From positions 1-37,036 of the forward strand of contig JAJCKG010000023.1 in assembly GCA_020558355.1 (NCBI GenBank): a DNA stretch of 37,036 nucleotides, given 5' to 3'. Position 1 is the stretch's first letter. Every line of letters starts with the position of its first letter. The DNA is from a bacterium 210820-DFI.6.37. GTDB taxonomy: Bacteria > Bacillota > Clostridia > Peptostreptococcales > Anaerovoracaceae. Of this stretch, positions 1-8,434 are shown one piece after another. A program made the translations under genes and the position numbers. The notes beneath the pieces are model-generated. The model did not search any database and was not told where the DNA came from. It saw nothing but the letters and a program-made list of their open reading frames with translations.

Positions 1-133
1 ACAGATAATCGTTACGCCTTCTGGAATCGTTATACTGCTTAAGCTGCTACAGCCAGAAAACGCACCATCCCTGATACTTGTCACGCCTTCCGGAATCGTT
101 ATACTGCTTAAGCTGCTACAGCCATGAAACGCC
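1..133 (-). repeat. 69-bp tandem repeat encoding 23-residue leucine-rich repeats
   Basis: The sequence ggaatcgttatactgctta recurs at 23 and 92, a period of 69 bp (23 codons), and continues to the edge. The two units are nearly identical at DNA level, so recent unit duplication is likely. It is coding repeat, not CRISPR. Confidence 0.85.
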
Positions 134-1902
134 CATGCCCCAATGCTTTCTACCGAATCGTCCATGAGTACACTTTTTATTAAAGTCCGGCATTCATACC
201 AACCAGGATTAATACAACCATAAGCTGTCATTTCCCCCGAACCCGTGATATGTAATACCCCATTGCTATACAACACCCAACGTAGCTTAGCACCGCAGGT
301 CCCACTTGCTGTTTCAGACAAAGGCTCTTTATCATCTATATTAATAACAACCTTCTGCGTGGCTTTCTGTCCGCCATCTGCCGCTGTTGCGGTGACGGTT
401 ACTGTTCCGTTACCTTTTACTGTTCCAAACCCGCCATTTTCTGGTACACTGAGGACCGATGAATCTGAACTGGTGTAAGTAACGGTCCGGTTTGTCGCGT
501 TTGCTGGCAATACTGTAGCCTCCGCCAGATAGATATCCTCTTTCTGATTTATGTACACTGTTGATGAATTGAACGAAACCGAGGTTACAGGAATGGCTCC
601 GTCGGAATTGATCCAACTATCCCATTCATCAATTTTATATTTATTATTGTAAACATTCGCGTATTTTTGGATCAGGTTCAATAATGATTTGCGCAAATCA
701 ATTTGAGCTTTGCATAATTCAATCAGCCCCTTTGATCCTTCAATATTTTCCCGATAGAAAATATTGATAAAAATTGAGTTCAGCAGTCCGCCCTTAACAA
801 CATCCTCTATCCATGCTTGCGCAAACTTATTTCCACACATCTGGAATTCTACATAGGCGGAAAAACAATGATTGAACGTTTTCGCTGTCTTAGCGCTTTC
901 ATTTTTTATAAAATTGCCGCAGGCGTTTGTCATCCCTGTCTGAAAATAATAGTCACAGGTATAGAGCATTGCCAGCTTCAGATTATTTGCCGCAACATCG
1001 GTAGAATTAAACAGTCCATCCATTGTCTGCTTTCCTACCTCAACGGAGTCCAGGGCTGGGTAGGTTTTTACGATGGCTGACCAGCAGCTGTCCAAAAAAA
1101 CACCCCATACATATTGAAGCGACTTATCCTGTATATAAGACAACGCCTGTCCATCCATAATTTCGATCATTTTATCCGCCGCTTTAATAAAATCGTTATT
1201 TGGATTTTCCAAATTCGCACAGGCTGTACGGGCTTGCTGAAGCAATTCAATTCTGCTTTCTTTCACATCTTGAAGGGCCAGGTAATCGCAAATCAGCTCG
1301 GTCAGCTCTTTTGTGCTGCTGGCAAAGGAGCCTACTTCTTCCAAAGCTTTATTTATCCCACTTATTGTCTGGCAATTCTGATAGAATTTTTTTAAATCCT
1401 CAATCGGATACTTGGCTACGATATCTCTCCAATTATCTCCAAATTTTTCCGCTAATTCCGAATAGATTAGTTTTCCATACTTTGTTGTTTGTTCCAACAG
1501 CTCCGTATCCGTCGATGTACTGTCTACGCTGTACATCAAATAATCCATAAGGATTGCCTCATATGCGTAATTGGGATTCTTTTTAAAATCATCATTTAGC
1601 ATGCCGCTCCATTCCGCTGACAAAATGTAAAGCGGTTCATCCTCCAATAAATATCCGCCAAGCTCTTTATACAATGGGTCGCTAAACCCTGAAAAAGTAG
1701 TATAAGCGCCATTTCCATCACCTTCAAGCCCTGAAATCGATGTGTTCGCAAGCCAAACGTCAAAATCCGGAGCGTCTTCGCTCTGTGCCGACGCGCTGGA
1801 TTGCGCTTCCGCAGCAAAAGCAATATTATAAGACGGTACGGCTATGAATAGTATTAAAAGGAAGCAGATCACTTTGGATAGCAATTGATTGACTGGTTTC
1901 AT
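1..1902 (-). CDS. Secreted BspA-type leucine-rich-repeat surface protein (3' end outside window)
   Basis: The reading frame is open from an ATG at 1902 to the left edge (634 codons seen), so the C-terminus is missing. An AAGGAGA ribosome site lies 7 bases before the ATG. The N-terminus is a signal peptide (MKPVNQLLSK then a hydrophobic stretch ending near AFA, about residue 27). Residues of roughly 30-420 are mostly helical-looking, contain several Cys, and match no family I can name. Next comes a BIG_2-like Ig domain (about 430-520, with a V-T-S-V-S-F-N start and TSSDSSV core), then the SGTCG...W.L...GVL.ITGSGEM motif that typically precedes BspA LRR_5 repeats, then at least two 23-residue repeats containing CSSLSSITIPEGVTSI. 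BspA-like proteins are surface or secreted binding proteins of anaerobes; the ligand here is unknown. It is the last visible gene of the surface-protein array, 56 bp after its neighbour. Confidence 0.85.
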   Translation of the reverse strand, partial: MKPVNQLLSKVICFLLILFIAVPSYNIAFAAEAQSSASAQSEDAPDFDVWLANTSISGLEGDGNGAYTTFSGFSDPLYKELGGYLLEDEPLYILSAEWSGMLNDDFKKNPNYAYEAILMDYLMYSVDSTSTDTELLEQTTKYGKLIYSELAEKFGDNWRDIVAKYPIEDLKKFYQNCQTISGINKALEEVGSFASSTKELTELICDYLALQDVKESRIELLQQARTACANLENPNNDFIKAADKMIEIMDGQALSYIQDKSLQYVWGVFLDSCWSAIVKTYPALDSVEVGKQTMDGLFNSTDVAANNLKLAMLYTCDYYFQTGMTNACGNFIKNESAKTAKTFNHCFSAYVEFQMCGNKFAQAWIEDVVKGGLLNSIFINIFYRENIEGSKGLIELCKAQIDLRKSLLNLIQKYANVYNNKYKIDEWDSWINSDGAIPVTSVSFNSSTVYINQKEDIYLAEATVLPANATNRTVTYTSSDSSVLSVPENGGFGTVKGNGTVTVTATAADGGQKATQKVVINIDDKEPLSETASGTCGAKLRWVLYSNGVLHITGSGEMTAYGCINPGWYECRTLIKSVLMDDSVESIGAWAFHGCSSLSSITIPEGVTSIRDGAFSGCSSLSSITIPEGVTIIC

Positions 1903-1958
1903 TACAGTATCTCCTTGTATTTTTAACTTTATTTTTTAACTAACCGGCGTAAAACCAA

Positions 1959-3659
1959 TTATTTCACCTTGACCTTCTTCACCTTACTATAGCTTCCATA
2001 AATTTTCGTTGAACCGGACTTCTTATAAGCCCTGACCTTCACATAATAAGTCTTCTTGGCCTTCAGTTTCTTGAAAGTCTTACTTACTGTTTTATTCTTC
2101 GTAATAGTCGCAGTCTTTTTTCCTTTTGTGAACTTACTATTCTGAGCAATCACAACTTCATAGCCAGAAACAGTAGTATCTTGCCTCCAACTTGCTTTAA
2201 GATACTTCTTTCCTGCCTTAAGACCTGTTAAAACAGCTTTTTTCGGCTTGACAGTAATCGTAATTTTTTTCGATGCGGTTGTCCCTTCCGCCCTGATTGT
2301 AATAGTCGCCTTTCCCGGCTTTCCAAGACTTACCCAACCGCTGTACTTACTTACATATGCCACATTGCTATTACTGGAAGTGTAGGTGAGGGATTCATCT
2401 CCGCTGGCACTGGCATTGATGTAGAAGGATGATGCGCCATACGTTTTGATATAGGATTTGGCCGTAATCTTTGTCACGTATTTTGAAACAGCAAAGGAAT
2501 AATTCCCCGTGCTTAAGTATTGACTAACACACAAATAATAAGTGCCGGATGACGGTAATTCAATAATCTCTTTGAATGCTTTTTTTATGGGTGCGTCATA
2601 ATTAGAAAAATACGTATAGTCTATCTCCTGCCCATTTTTATCATAAATGCGAAAGTATACGCCCCGGATACTTGAAGTCCCCTGCAGTAAGATTTTTTTT
2701 GAGGAAGCTGTAAATTTATAAAAATCCTTATCGTCATTGTCCGCTATTTGCCCCTTATAGTTTTTTCCGAGAGAAATAGTCGCTGCATTTGCAAAGGTAT
2801 TGTTGCTTCCGCCATTTGTTTCCTTAAAACTCTCACCCGCAGAAGTAAAATTTAGTTGGAATTGATAAGCTCCCGTATTGTAGTATTTCTCAAAACACAA
2901 ATAATAAGTGCCCGATGTTAAATCAATACTTTCGTCAAAACTAATCTGCTCTGTTGTACTATTCCACCGAGGTTGTTTACTCCAAAGTTCATTACCGGAA
3001 ACATCAAAAATTTTTATCCTGATCTCTTCAAGATACATTGTTGCCTGCAAGTCAATCCTTCCTGAGCTACTTAATGTGAATTTATAATAATCTATATCAT
3101 CATTCTGAGCAATCTGATCCGTATAGGCTGTATTTACGCCAATTGTGTTAGCTGTACCTAACGAATTATTACCTCCACCATTTGTTTCCTTAAAGCTTTC
3201 ACCCGCAGAAGTAAAATTCAGTTGGAATTGATAAGCTCCCGTATTGTAGTATTTCTCAAAACACAAATAATAAGTGCCCGATGTTAAATCAACGCTTTCG
3301 TCAAAACTAATCTGCTCTGTTGTACTATTCCACCAAGGTTGTTTACTCCAAAGCTCATTTCCGGAAACATCAAAAATTTTTATCCTAATCTCTTCAAGAT
3401 ACATTGTCGCCTGCAAGTTAAGTTTTCCAGAGCTACTCAATGTGAATTTATAATAATTCGTACTTGCGCTGGATGTAATATTCCCCTTATAAGTTTTATT
3501 TAAGGAAATACTTGTCGCTGTTCCTATCGTATTCAATGGTTGTATTGTTTTTGTAGTTTTACTGTTTCCTGACACTGATTCTGACGCAAAGGAGACAGAA
3601 GTTCCAAGCGTCAACACCATACAAACCGCAATCAGCATTGACAATATTCGTTTTTTCAT
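1959..3659 (-). CDS. Secreted protein with three PPC-like beta domains, a Big_2-like domain and an FN3-like tail
   Basis: 566 aa from the ATG at 3659, chosen because AAGGAG sits 8 bases upstream and MKKRILSMLIAVCMVLTLG is a clear signal peptide. The frame extends 21 codons further upstream but with no signal-like start. Residues of about 40-130, 150-245 and 260-350 are three copies of a domain with the pattern ..YYKFTLSSSGKL.. / ..SGTYYLC.., typical of bacterial pre-peptidase C-terminal (PPC) domains found on secreted proteins. The first two copies are almost identical, also at DNA level. A Big_2-like domain (about 365-440, with YTSSNSNVAYVS) follows, then an FN3-like C-terminal domain ending in the lysine-rich ..YGSYSKVKKVKVK tail shared with the neighbouring genes. 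There is no LPXTG motif. Function is probably adhesion or wall association; no enzyme domain is visible. Confidence 0.8.
   Translation of the reverse strand: MKKRILSMLIAVCMVLTLGTSVSFASESVSGNSKTTKTIQPLNTIGTATSISLNKTYKGNITSSASTNYYKFTLSSSGKLNLQATMYLEEIRIKIFDVSGNELWSKQPWWNSTTEQISFDESVDLTSGTYYLCFEKYYNTGAYQFQLNFTSAGESFKETNGGGNNSLGTANTIGVNTAYTDQIAQNDDIDYYKFTLSSSGRIDLQATMYLEEIRIKIFDVSGNELWSKQPRWNSTTEQISFDESIDLTSGTYYLCFEKYYNTGAYQFQLNFTSAGESFKETNGGSNNTFANAATISLGKNYKGQIADNDDKDFYKFTASSKKILLQGTSSIRGVYFRIYDKNGQEIDYTYFSNYDAPIKKAFKEIIELPSSGTYYLCVSQYLSTGNYSFAVSKYVTKITAKSYIKTYGASSFYINASASGDESLTYTSSNSNVAYVSKYSGWVSLGKPGKATITIRAEGTTASKKITITVKPKKAVLTGLKAGKKYLKASWRQDTTVSGYEVVIAQNSKFTKGKKTATITKNKTVSKTFKKLKAKKTYYVKVRAYKKSGSTKIYGSYSKVKKVKVK
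2815..3457 (-). repeat. Two 277-bp direct repeats (PPC-like domain duplication)
   Basis: Copies at about 2815-3091 and 3181-3457 (offset 366 bp) differ at only a few positions. They encode PPC-like domains 1 and 2 of the gene spanning this region. The third domain copy (before 2815) is diverged. This points to a recent internal duplication or conversion. Confidence 0.85.
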
Positions 3660-3696
3660 AGATTTTACTCCTTTATCATTTAGACAAACGTTCTTC

Positions 3697-3732
3697 TGAT
3701 CGGAAGCGGAAGGATACCGCACTTCCGACCAG
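3697..3732 (-). other. Intergenic hairpin after surface-protein gene C
   Basis: Inverted repeat with arms TCGGAAGCGG (3700-3709) and CCGCacTTCCGA (3717-3728), extendable through CTG/CAG. It lies between gene C (stop at 3750) and the PPC gene (start at 3659). No U-rich tract follows on the minus strand, so it could be an RNA processing or attenuation element rather than an intrinsic terminator. A near-identical element sits at 10653-10689. Confidence 0.6.
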
Positions 3733-3749
3733 AATTCCAGAACCAGGGA

Positions 3750-4487
3750 TTATTTCACCTTGATCTTCTTCACCTTACTATAGCTTCCATACAGCTTGGT
3801 CTTACCCACTGTTTTGTAAGCCCGCGTCTTCACATAATACGTCTTTTGGGATTTCAGCTTGCTGATGGTCTTCTTTGTGGTCTTATTCTTGCTGATAGTC
3901 ACGCTCTTCTTGCTCTTGGTGAATTTGCTGTTAAGCGCGTAGGTCAGCTGATAGCCGGTGGCTTTGGTATCTTTTTTCCAGCTGACAGTCATTTTCTTTT
4001 TGGCGGCTTTCACGGTCGGGGCGGCCATTTTCTTTGGAGCCACCTTGATAGTTACCTTCTTTGCCGCGGCTTTGTTGTAGTTAGTCGTTGCCGCCGCGTT
4101 TACCGTAATGGTAGCTGTTCCGGTTCCCTTGATGGTCACTTTTCCGGCGCTGGAAACTGTGGCTACTTTGGTATTGCTGGATTTGTAGGTCAGCTTTCCT
4201 TTTGCCTTCGCTCCCAGGCTGAAAGCCTTGCTTCCATACGCCTTATTGAAGGTAGAAGCGCCTGTGATGGTCTGCTTCGCCTTTGCGATGGTGAAAGTTT
4301 TAGTTACAGAGCCTGTATAATTGCCCTTTCCGGTAATCGTTACCTTTCCGGTTCCCGCGTTGACATTATTTGAGTAAGTCACTGTGTAGTCCGTGCCGTT
4401 TTTCAGGGTTTTTGATCCGTCCTTTACGGTTACAGCCGGCGTTAACGCTTTTCCGGTGTAGGTCTGTGCTGGAACCAGGATTGTTAA
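3750..4487 (-). repeat. 738-bp shared 3' module, copy in gene C
   Basis: Encodes the C-terminal 245 residues of paralogue C. The DNA is nearly identical to 7697-8434 and 10707-11444; the first roughly 340 bases from the stop codon of C and B read the same. Silent sites are conserved too, so this is recent duplication or gene conversion rather than protein-level constraint. Confidence 0.9.
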
Positions 4488-7058
4488 ATTTGCAATGGAT
4501 TCCAATTTATTATCTTGCGCCGCTGACACTTTTTGCGGAAGCGAAATACGCTGGCGATCGATCGGCATCGTCTCATCAAATAGCCAGATAGTGCCATCTG
4601 TTCGGGTTATCATAGAAGGAGAATTCGAAAAAGAATTCGATCCATAATCCATAACCTTTGTCATGAGCTTTTTACCATTGATATAAAGCGTTCCATCGGT
4701 TTTCAGACAATAGACGTAATCCTCCCCTCCGGAAATAATATCTGTAATAGCTCCCTTCATATCATAATAATTTTCGTCTTCTGTTATGTATCCACACCTC
4801 GTAAAAGCTTTAAACTTACCGGATAATTGTTTTACAACAGGTGTGTTATAATCCCATTGATAGGAGATACTGTAAATGTTCTTATCCTGATCCGTTACAA
4901 TATAGTAATAACCCTGTGAGTCAATATACTCTTTATAAGTATCGATTTCTTTATCCAGTACAGAGAAAACGGCTTCTCCTTTGATAAGATACGTCTTTCC
5001 ATCCTTTGTAATCGAAAAATCATCATAGATTGTCTTGACATTTTTCTGCAGTTCTTTGAAAGAGGCTGTATCGCCATCCGCATGATCTAAGGTATATAAT
5101 ATCCCATCCGCATCTAACAAATTTGAGCCGCTAAGCTTAATTATACCGCTGACTCCTGTAATCTTTGAAAGCTTTGTCCCTGCTTTGTAGTAAACTGTTC
5201 CGTCTTTTTTCAAAATCAAAGCATCTTGTATACTGCCGAGAAATTCATACCAGTTCTCTACATCCGTCATAATCTCCTGATTTGTATTTATGTCAACTAG
5301 TTTTCCATCCGACAACAGAACACTTTCTTGACCTATATCTTTCACATTCGTCTTCGAAACAGACTGATTCTCTTTTGTCAAAAAGGTTGCGGTGTAATCC
5401 GTATCTAAATAAACACGGCTATAAGCTTTTTCAATTCCTTTTATAGCGTTACAGGCTTCTTCTTCCCAACCGAATTTATAAAGCAGTTCCTTATTTGCGT
5501 TTATTACCGCGTCCCAGCGGGACAATACCTGATTGCTGATGGTCTCATTTGTTTCTAACGCTGGATCATACTCCTTAAATTCCTTTGCTGTCACAGTAAA
5601 AGCAGCTTCTTTCTGATCTATCACATCATAAGTATCTAAATCCCTGGCTGTATAAATTACAGTGATTTTATTTGTCCCTGCTTCAAGATGCACAATATCC
5701 GAAAGCCCAATATTGTAATCATAATCATAACCTGCCGCTGGGAGATCCCCTCCGGAAAAGAAAGTATTTCTATCATATTCCACTACTTCACTCGTCTTAT
5801 CTGTATAATTCACCTTTACGCTGAGGCCATTAAGAAAGACGCCATCATCCAGCCCGGCATATGGTTCTGTCATTTCCGGCTTCGTATTGATCTGAATGGA
5901 ATCAACCTTTTTTGCTTCTTTTGCAATGACAGAAAAAGAGGTTGTAAGCTCTTGTACGATTTCGTAACCCTCGTCATCACATGCGTAATAAGTCACATCG
6001 AATTGGTTGCTCCCCAGGCTTACACTATGCGGAACCGATCCATCCACATAACAATAAAGACCTTCAACCTGGTATTCAGGATGTCCCCAATACGGGGATA
6101 CAGTCTCTTTGGATCCATCGTTATAAGTTATTTCCACTTTAATATCTTTAAATACCTTATAAGCGTTTTCTTCTGGGATTCCTTTCTCTCCAACCCAGAT
6201 GACTTTATTGTTTCCCTCTACAATTTTGATGGATTCCGCCATCTTGACTTTCTGACCAGTTACCAGAAAACTTGTCTCACAAATTTTCTGAAATTGATAT
6301 TCGTCGGATGATTCATCATAGCTATTTTTTCCACATAAAACAGTTACTGTATTATCTCCCTGGACGATTTGAGGCGCTTGCAATTTTAAGGATATAGCTT
6401 CATCAGAATATTCAGGTGTATCAAATTCGCCCTCACTATAGGCAACAGTTTCGGTTGTTCCATCTGTATATAGGATTTCTATTGACAAACCTTCACAGGA
6501 AACATGATTTGTTCCAACATATGCTACACAGCTTTCAGGCAGTGTTTTTACCGAAATGGAGGCTACTTCACTCTCTGAGTCATCTGAATCAACAAACTCT
6601 CCTTTTTTTCCCTCTGCTTTAAACGACGTTTCTACAGGCGCGACTTCATTCCCTTCTTCATCATATTGCTCGCATACAATTTTTACGTCAAAGGAACCTT
6701 CTTTTGCTTCATCCATGAGACAATAAAACCAGACATTAACATTATCAGATAAATGCGTTAGCTCTGCCTCATCAAAATCATAGTCTAAAACTTCTGTTTC
6801 GCCGTCACTATAAGTCACTTCTATCCGCAGACCGTCAAAGTCATATTCATACTCATTTTCATCTTCATACTCCCAAATGGCAACTGAATTATCATCTGGT
6901 CCCTGGAGTACTTTAAGGCTCACTATGGTTATATCTGTATTGTCTATGGTCTCCGCGTTTACTGCCTGCGCGCCAACCGTGGGAACCATCAGCGTTAACA
7001 CCATAACCAGAGAAGTCATAAATGCTGCCAACCGTTTTCTTACGCCATCTTTCTTCAT
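3750..7058 (-). CDS. Large secreted Ig-like/propeller-like surface protein (paralogue C)
   Basis: 1102 aa with a signal peptide (MKKDGVRKRLAAFMTSLV.., cleavage near residue 35). Residues of about 40-500 hold four Ig-like domains with the recurrent signature ..GL.IEVTYSDGETEVL.., resembling bacterial Big_3/Big_4 domains. Residues of about 510-855 hold repeated short strands such as LKKDGTVYY, DADGILYTL, LKTDGTLYI and TRTDGTIWLF; this looks like an RCC1-type beta-propeller, by inference only. The last 245 residues are a module (TYTGKALTPAVTVKDG.., SSNTKVATVSSAGKVT.., then an FN3-like domain with a very lysine-rich tail) nearly identical in paralogues A and B. No sorting motif or catalytic motif is seen. 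It starts 13 bp after the broken response regulator; AGGAG precedes the ATG. Probable role: wall-associated adhesin or binding protein. Confidence 0.82.
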   Translation of the reverse strand: MKKDGVRKRLAAFMTSLVMVLTLMVPTVGAQAVNAETIDNTDITIVSLKVLQGPDDNSVAIWEYEDENEYEYDFDGLRIEVTYSDGETEVLDYDFDEAELTHLSDNVNVWFYCLMDEAKEGSFDVKIVCEQYDEEGNEVAPVETSFKAEGKKGEFVDSDDSESEVASISVKTLPESCVAYVGTNHVSCEGLSIEILYTDGTTETVAYSEGEFDTPEYSDEAISLKLQAPQIVQGDNTVTVLCGKNSYDESSDEYQFQKICETSFLVTGQKVKMAESIKIVEGNNKVIWVGEKGIPEENAYKVFKDIKVEITYNDGSKETVSPYWGHPEYQVEGLYCYVDGSVPHSVSLGSNQFDVTYYACDDEGYEIVQELTTSFSVIAKEAKKVDSIQINTKPEMTEPYAGLDDGVFLNGLSVKVNYTDKTSEVVEYDRNTFFSGGDLPAAGYDYDYNIGLSDIVHLEAGTNKITVIYTARDLDTYDVIDQKEAAFTVTAKEFKEYDPALETNETISNQVLSRWDAVINANKELLYKFGWEEEACNAIKGIEKAYSRVYLDTDYTATFLTKENQSVSKTNVKDIGQESVLLSDGKLVDINTNQEIMTDVENWYEFLGSIQDALILKKDGTVYYKAGTKLSKITGVSGIIKLSGSNLLDADGILYTLDHADGDTASFKELQKNVKTIYDDFSITKDGKTYLIKGEAVFSVLDKEIDTYKEYIDSQGYYYIVTDQDKNIYSISYQWDYNTPVVKQLSGKFKAFTRCGYITEDENYYDMKGAITDIISGGEDYVYCLKTDGTLYINGKKLMTKVMDYGSNSFSNSPSMITRTDGTIWLFDETMPIDRQRISLPQKVSAAQDNKLESIANLTILVPAQTYTGKALTPAVTVKDGSKTLKNGTDYTVTYSNNVNAGTGKVTITGKGNYTGSVTKTFTIAKAKQTITGASTFNKAYGSKAFSLGAKAKGKLTYKSSNTKVATVSSAGKVTIKGTGTATITVNAAATTNYNKAAAKKVTIKVAPKKMAAPTVKAAKKKMTVSWKKDTKATGYQLTYALNSKFTKSKKSVTISKNKTTKKTISKLKSQKTYYVKTRAYKTVGKTKLYGSYSKVKKIKVK

Positions 7059-7071
7059 TCTCTACCGTCTC

Positions 7072-7687
7072 CTATACTTCCGTTCCTTTCTCTGAAATCT
7101 TTTTCCGCAATTCTTCTGATTTCCAATACTCCAATAATTTCTTTCGCAACTCACCATAATGATTCCTGCTGACAGGAACCGCAATATCATCTGAAAAGAA
7201 TAGTTGTTCTTTTGATAAACGCTCTGCCAGCCTCAAATTAACAATGTAGCTGTTGTGACAGCGAAAGAAGCACGAATCAAGCCGCTGTGTGATTTCCTTA
7301 AAGGTTTCATAAAAAGAACATGTCCCATTTTTCATACGCAAGTGAATCTTACGCCGCTCTTTTTCAAGAGTAAATATGATCCACTTCATAAATATCTGGA
7401 TAAGCGTTATTCTCGCCGAAAATAAAGATAATCTGAGTTTCCGGCTGTATATTCAGGATTTCCCTTCCAAGACCAATCCCTGAATTTCTTTCCATATCCA
7501 GATCAAGCAAAAGTACTGTGGAATCGCTTTGATATTTGTTCATATATTGTTTCAAACGATCCGGTCCGCGCAAAAATGAAATAATATGTATTTCTGATCT
7601 GAACAAATTCTTAATCTGGATTCGGACCCGCCTTTCCAGTTTTTCCAGAAAAGCAGGGTCCTCTGTGTACAAAATTATATTACGCAT
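7072..7687 (-). pseudogene. Broken LytTR-family response regulator (deletion plus frameshift)
   Basis: Two overlapping frames together resemble one AgrA/LytR-type regulator. The first (7687 to 7364, 107 aa) is a receiver domain with the phosphoacceptor Asp in LLLDLDM (D62). It stops right after YEVDHIYS, just before the expected F-L-x-K-P end of the receiver. The second (7389 to 7072, 105 aa) begins inside a LytTR DNA-binding domain (IIFTLEKERRKIHLRMKNG, then FFRCHNSYIVNL and PVSRNHYGEL). About 35 residues that normally join the two (end of receiver, linker, first LytTR strand) are missing, and the frames differ. A typical protein is about 240 aa. The break is therefore an internal deletion with frameshift. 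No histidine kinase is nearby. It lies 9 bp after gene B and 13 bp before gene C. Two separate small proteins remain possible but less likely. Confidence 0.75.
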
Positions 7688-7696
7688 AGTAAGATC

Positions 7697-8434
7697 TTAT
7701 TTCACCTTGATCTTCTTCACCTTACTATAGCTTCCATACAGCTTGGTCTTACCCACTGTTTTGTAAGCCCGCGTCTTCACATAATACGTCTTTTGGGATT
7801 TCAGCTTGCTGATGGTCTTCTTTGTGGTCTTATTCTTGCTGATAGTCACGCTCTTCTTGCTCTTGGTGAATTTGCTGTTAAGCGCGTAGGTCAGCTGATA
7901 GCCGGTGGCTTTGGTATCTTTTTTCCAGCTGACAGTCATTTTCTTTTTGGCGGCTTTCACGGTCGGGGCGGCCATTTTCTTTGGAGCCACCTTGATAGTT
8001 ACCTTCTTTGCCGCGGCTTTGTTGTAGTTAGTCGTTGCCGCAGCGTTTACCGTAATGGTAGCTGTTCCCGTTCCCTTGATGGTCACTTTGCCAGCGCTGG
8101 AAACCGTCGCCACTTTGGTATTGCTGGATTTGTAGGTCAGCTTGCCTTTTGCCTTCGCTCCCAGACTGAAGGCCTTGCTTCCGTACGCCTTATTGAAGGT
8201 GGAAGTACCTGTGATGGTCTGCTTTGCCTTTGCGATGGCGAAAGTTTTGGTTACAGAGCCTGTATAATTGCCCTTTCCGGTAATCGTTACCTTTCCGGTT
8301 CCCGCGTTGACATTATTTGAGTAAGTCACTGTGTAATCCGTACCATTTTTCAAAGTTTTTGATCCATCCTTTACGGTTACAGCCGGCGTTAACGCTTTTC
8401 CGGTGTAGGTCTGATTTGGAACTGAAATGGTAAG
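7697..8434 (-). repeat. 738-bp shared 3' module, copy in gene B
   Basis: Encodes the last 245 residues of paralogue B. Near-identical to the copies at 3750-4487 and 10707-11444. The flank just after its stop codon differs from those of A and C, which share an extra downstream stretch with the hairpin. Confidence 0.9.

Noticed and set aside
1..133. Regular repeats that could suggest a CRISPR array
   Set aside because: The period is 69 bp with no variable spacers, and it is in frame with leucine-rich-repeat codons.
3697..3732. Hairpin read as a standard intrinsic terminator
   Set aside because: The stem is good but no run of T follows on the minus strand, so it is listed as a hairpin of unknown role.
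3846..4373. 175-codon plus-strand ORF, repeated almost identically at 7793-8320
   Set aside because: It is the antisense of the lysine-rich 3' module of genes C and B. The two copies match only because the DNA is duplicated; there is no ribosome site and no family likeness.
5688..6311. 207-codon plus-strand ORF
   Set aside because: Antisense shadow inside gene C, whose own frame is clearly coding with Ig-like domains.
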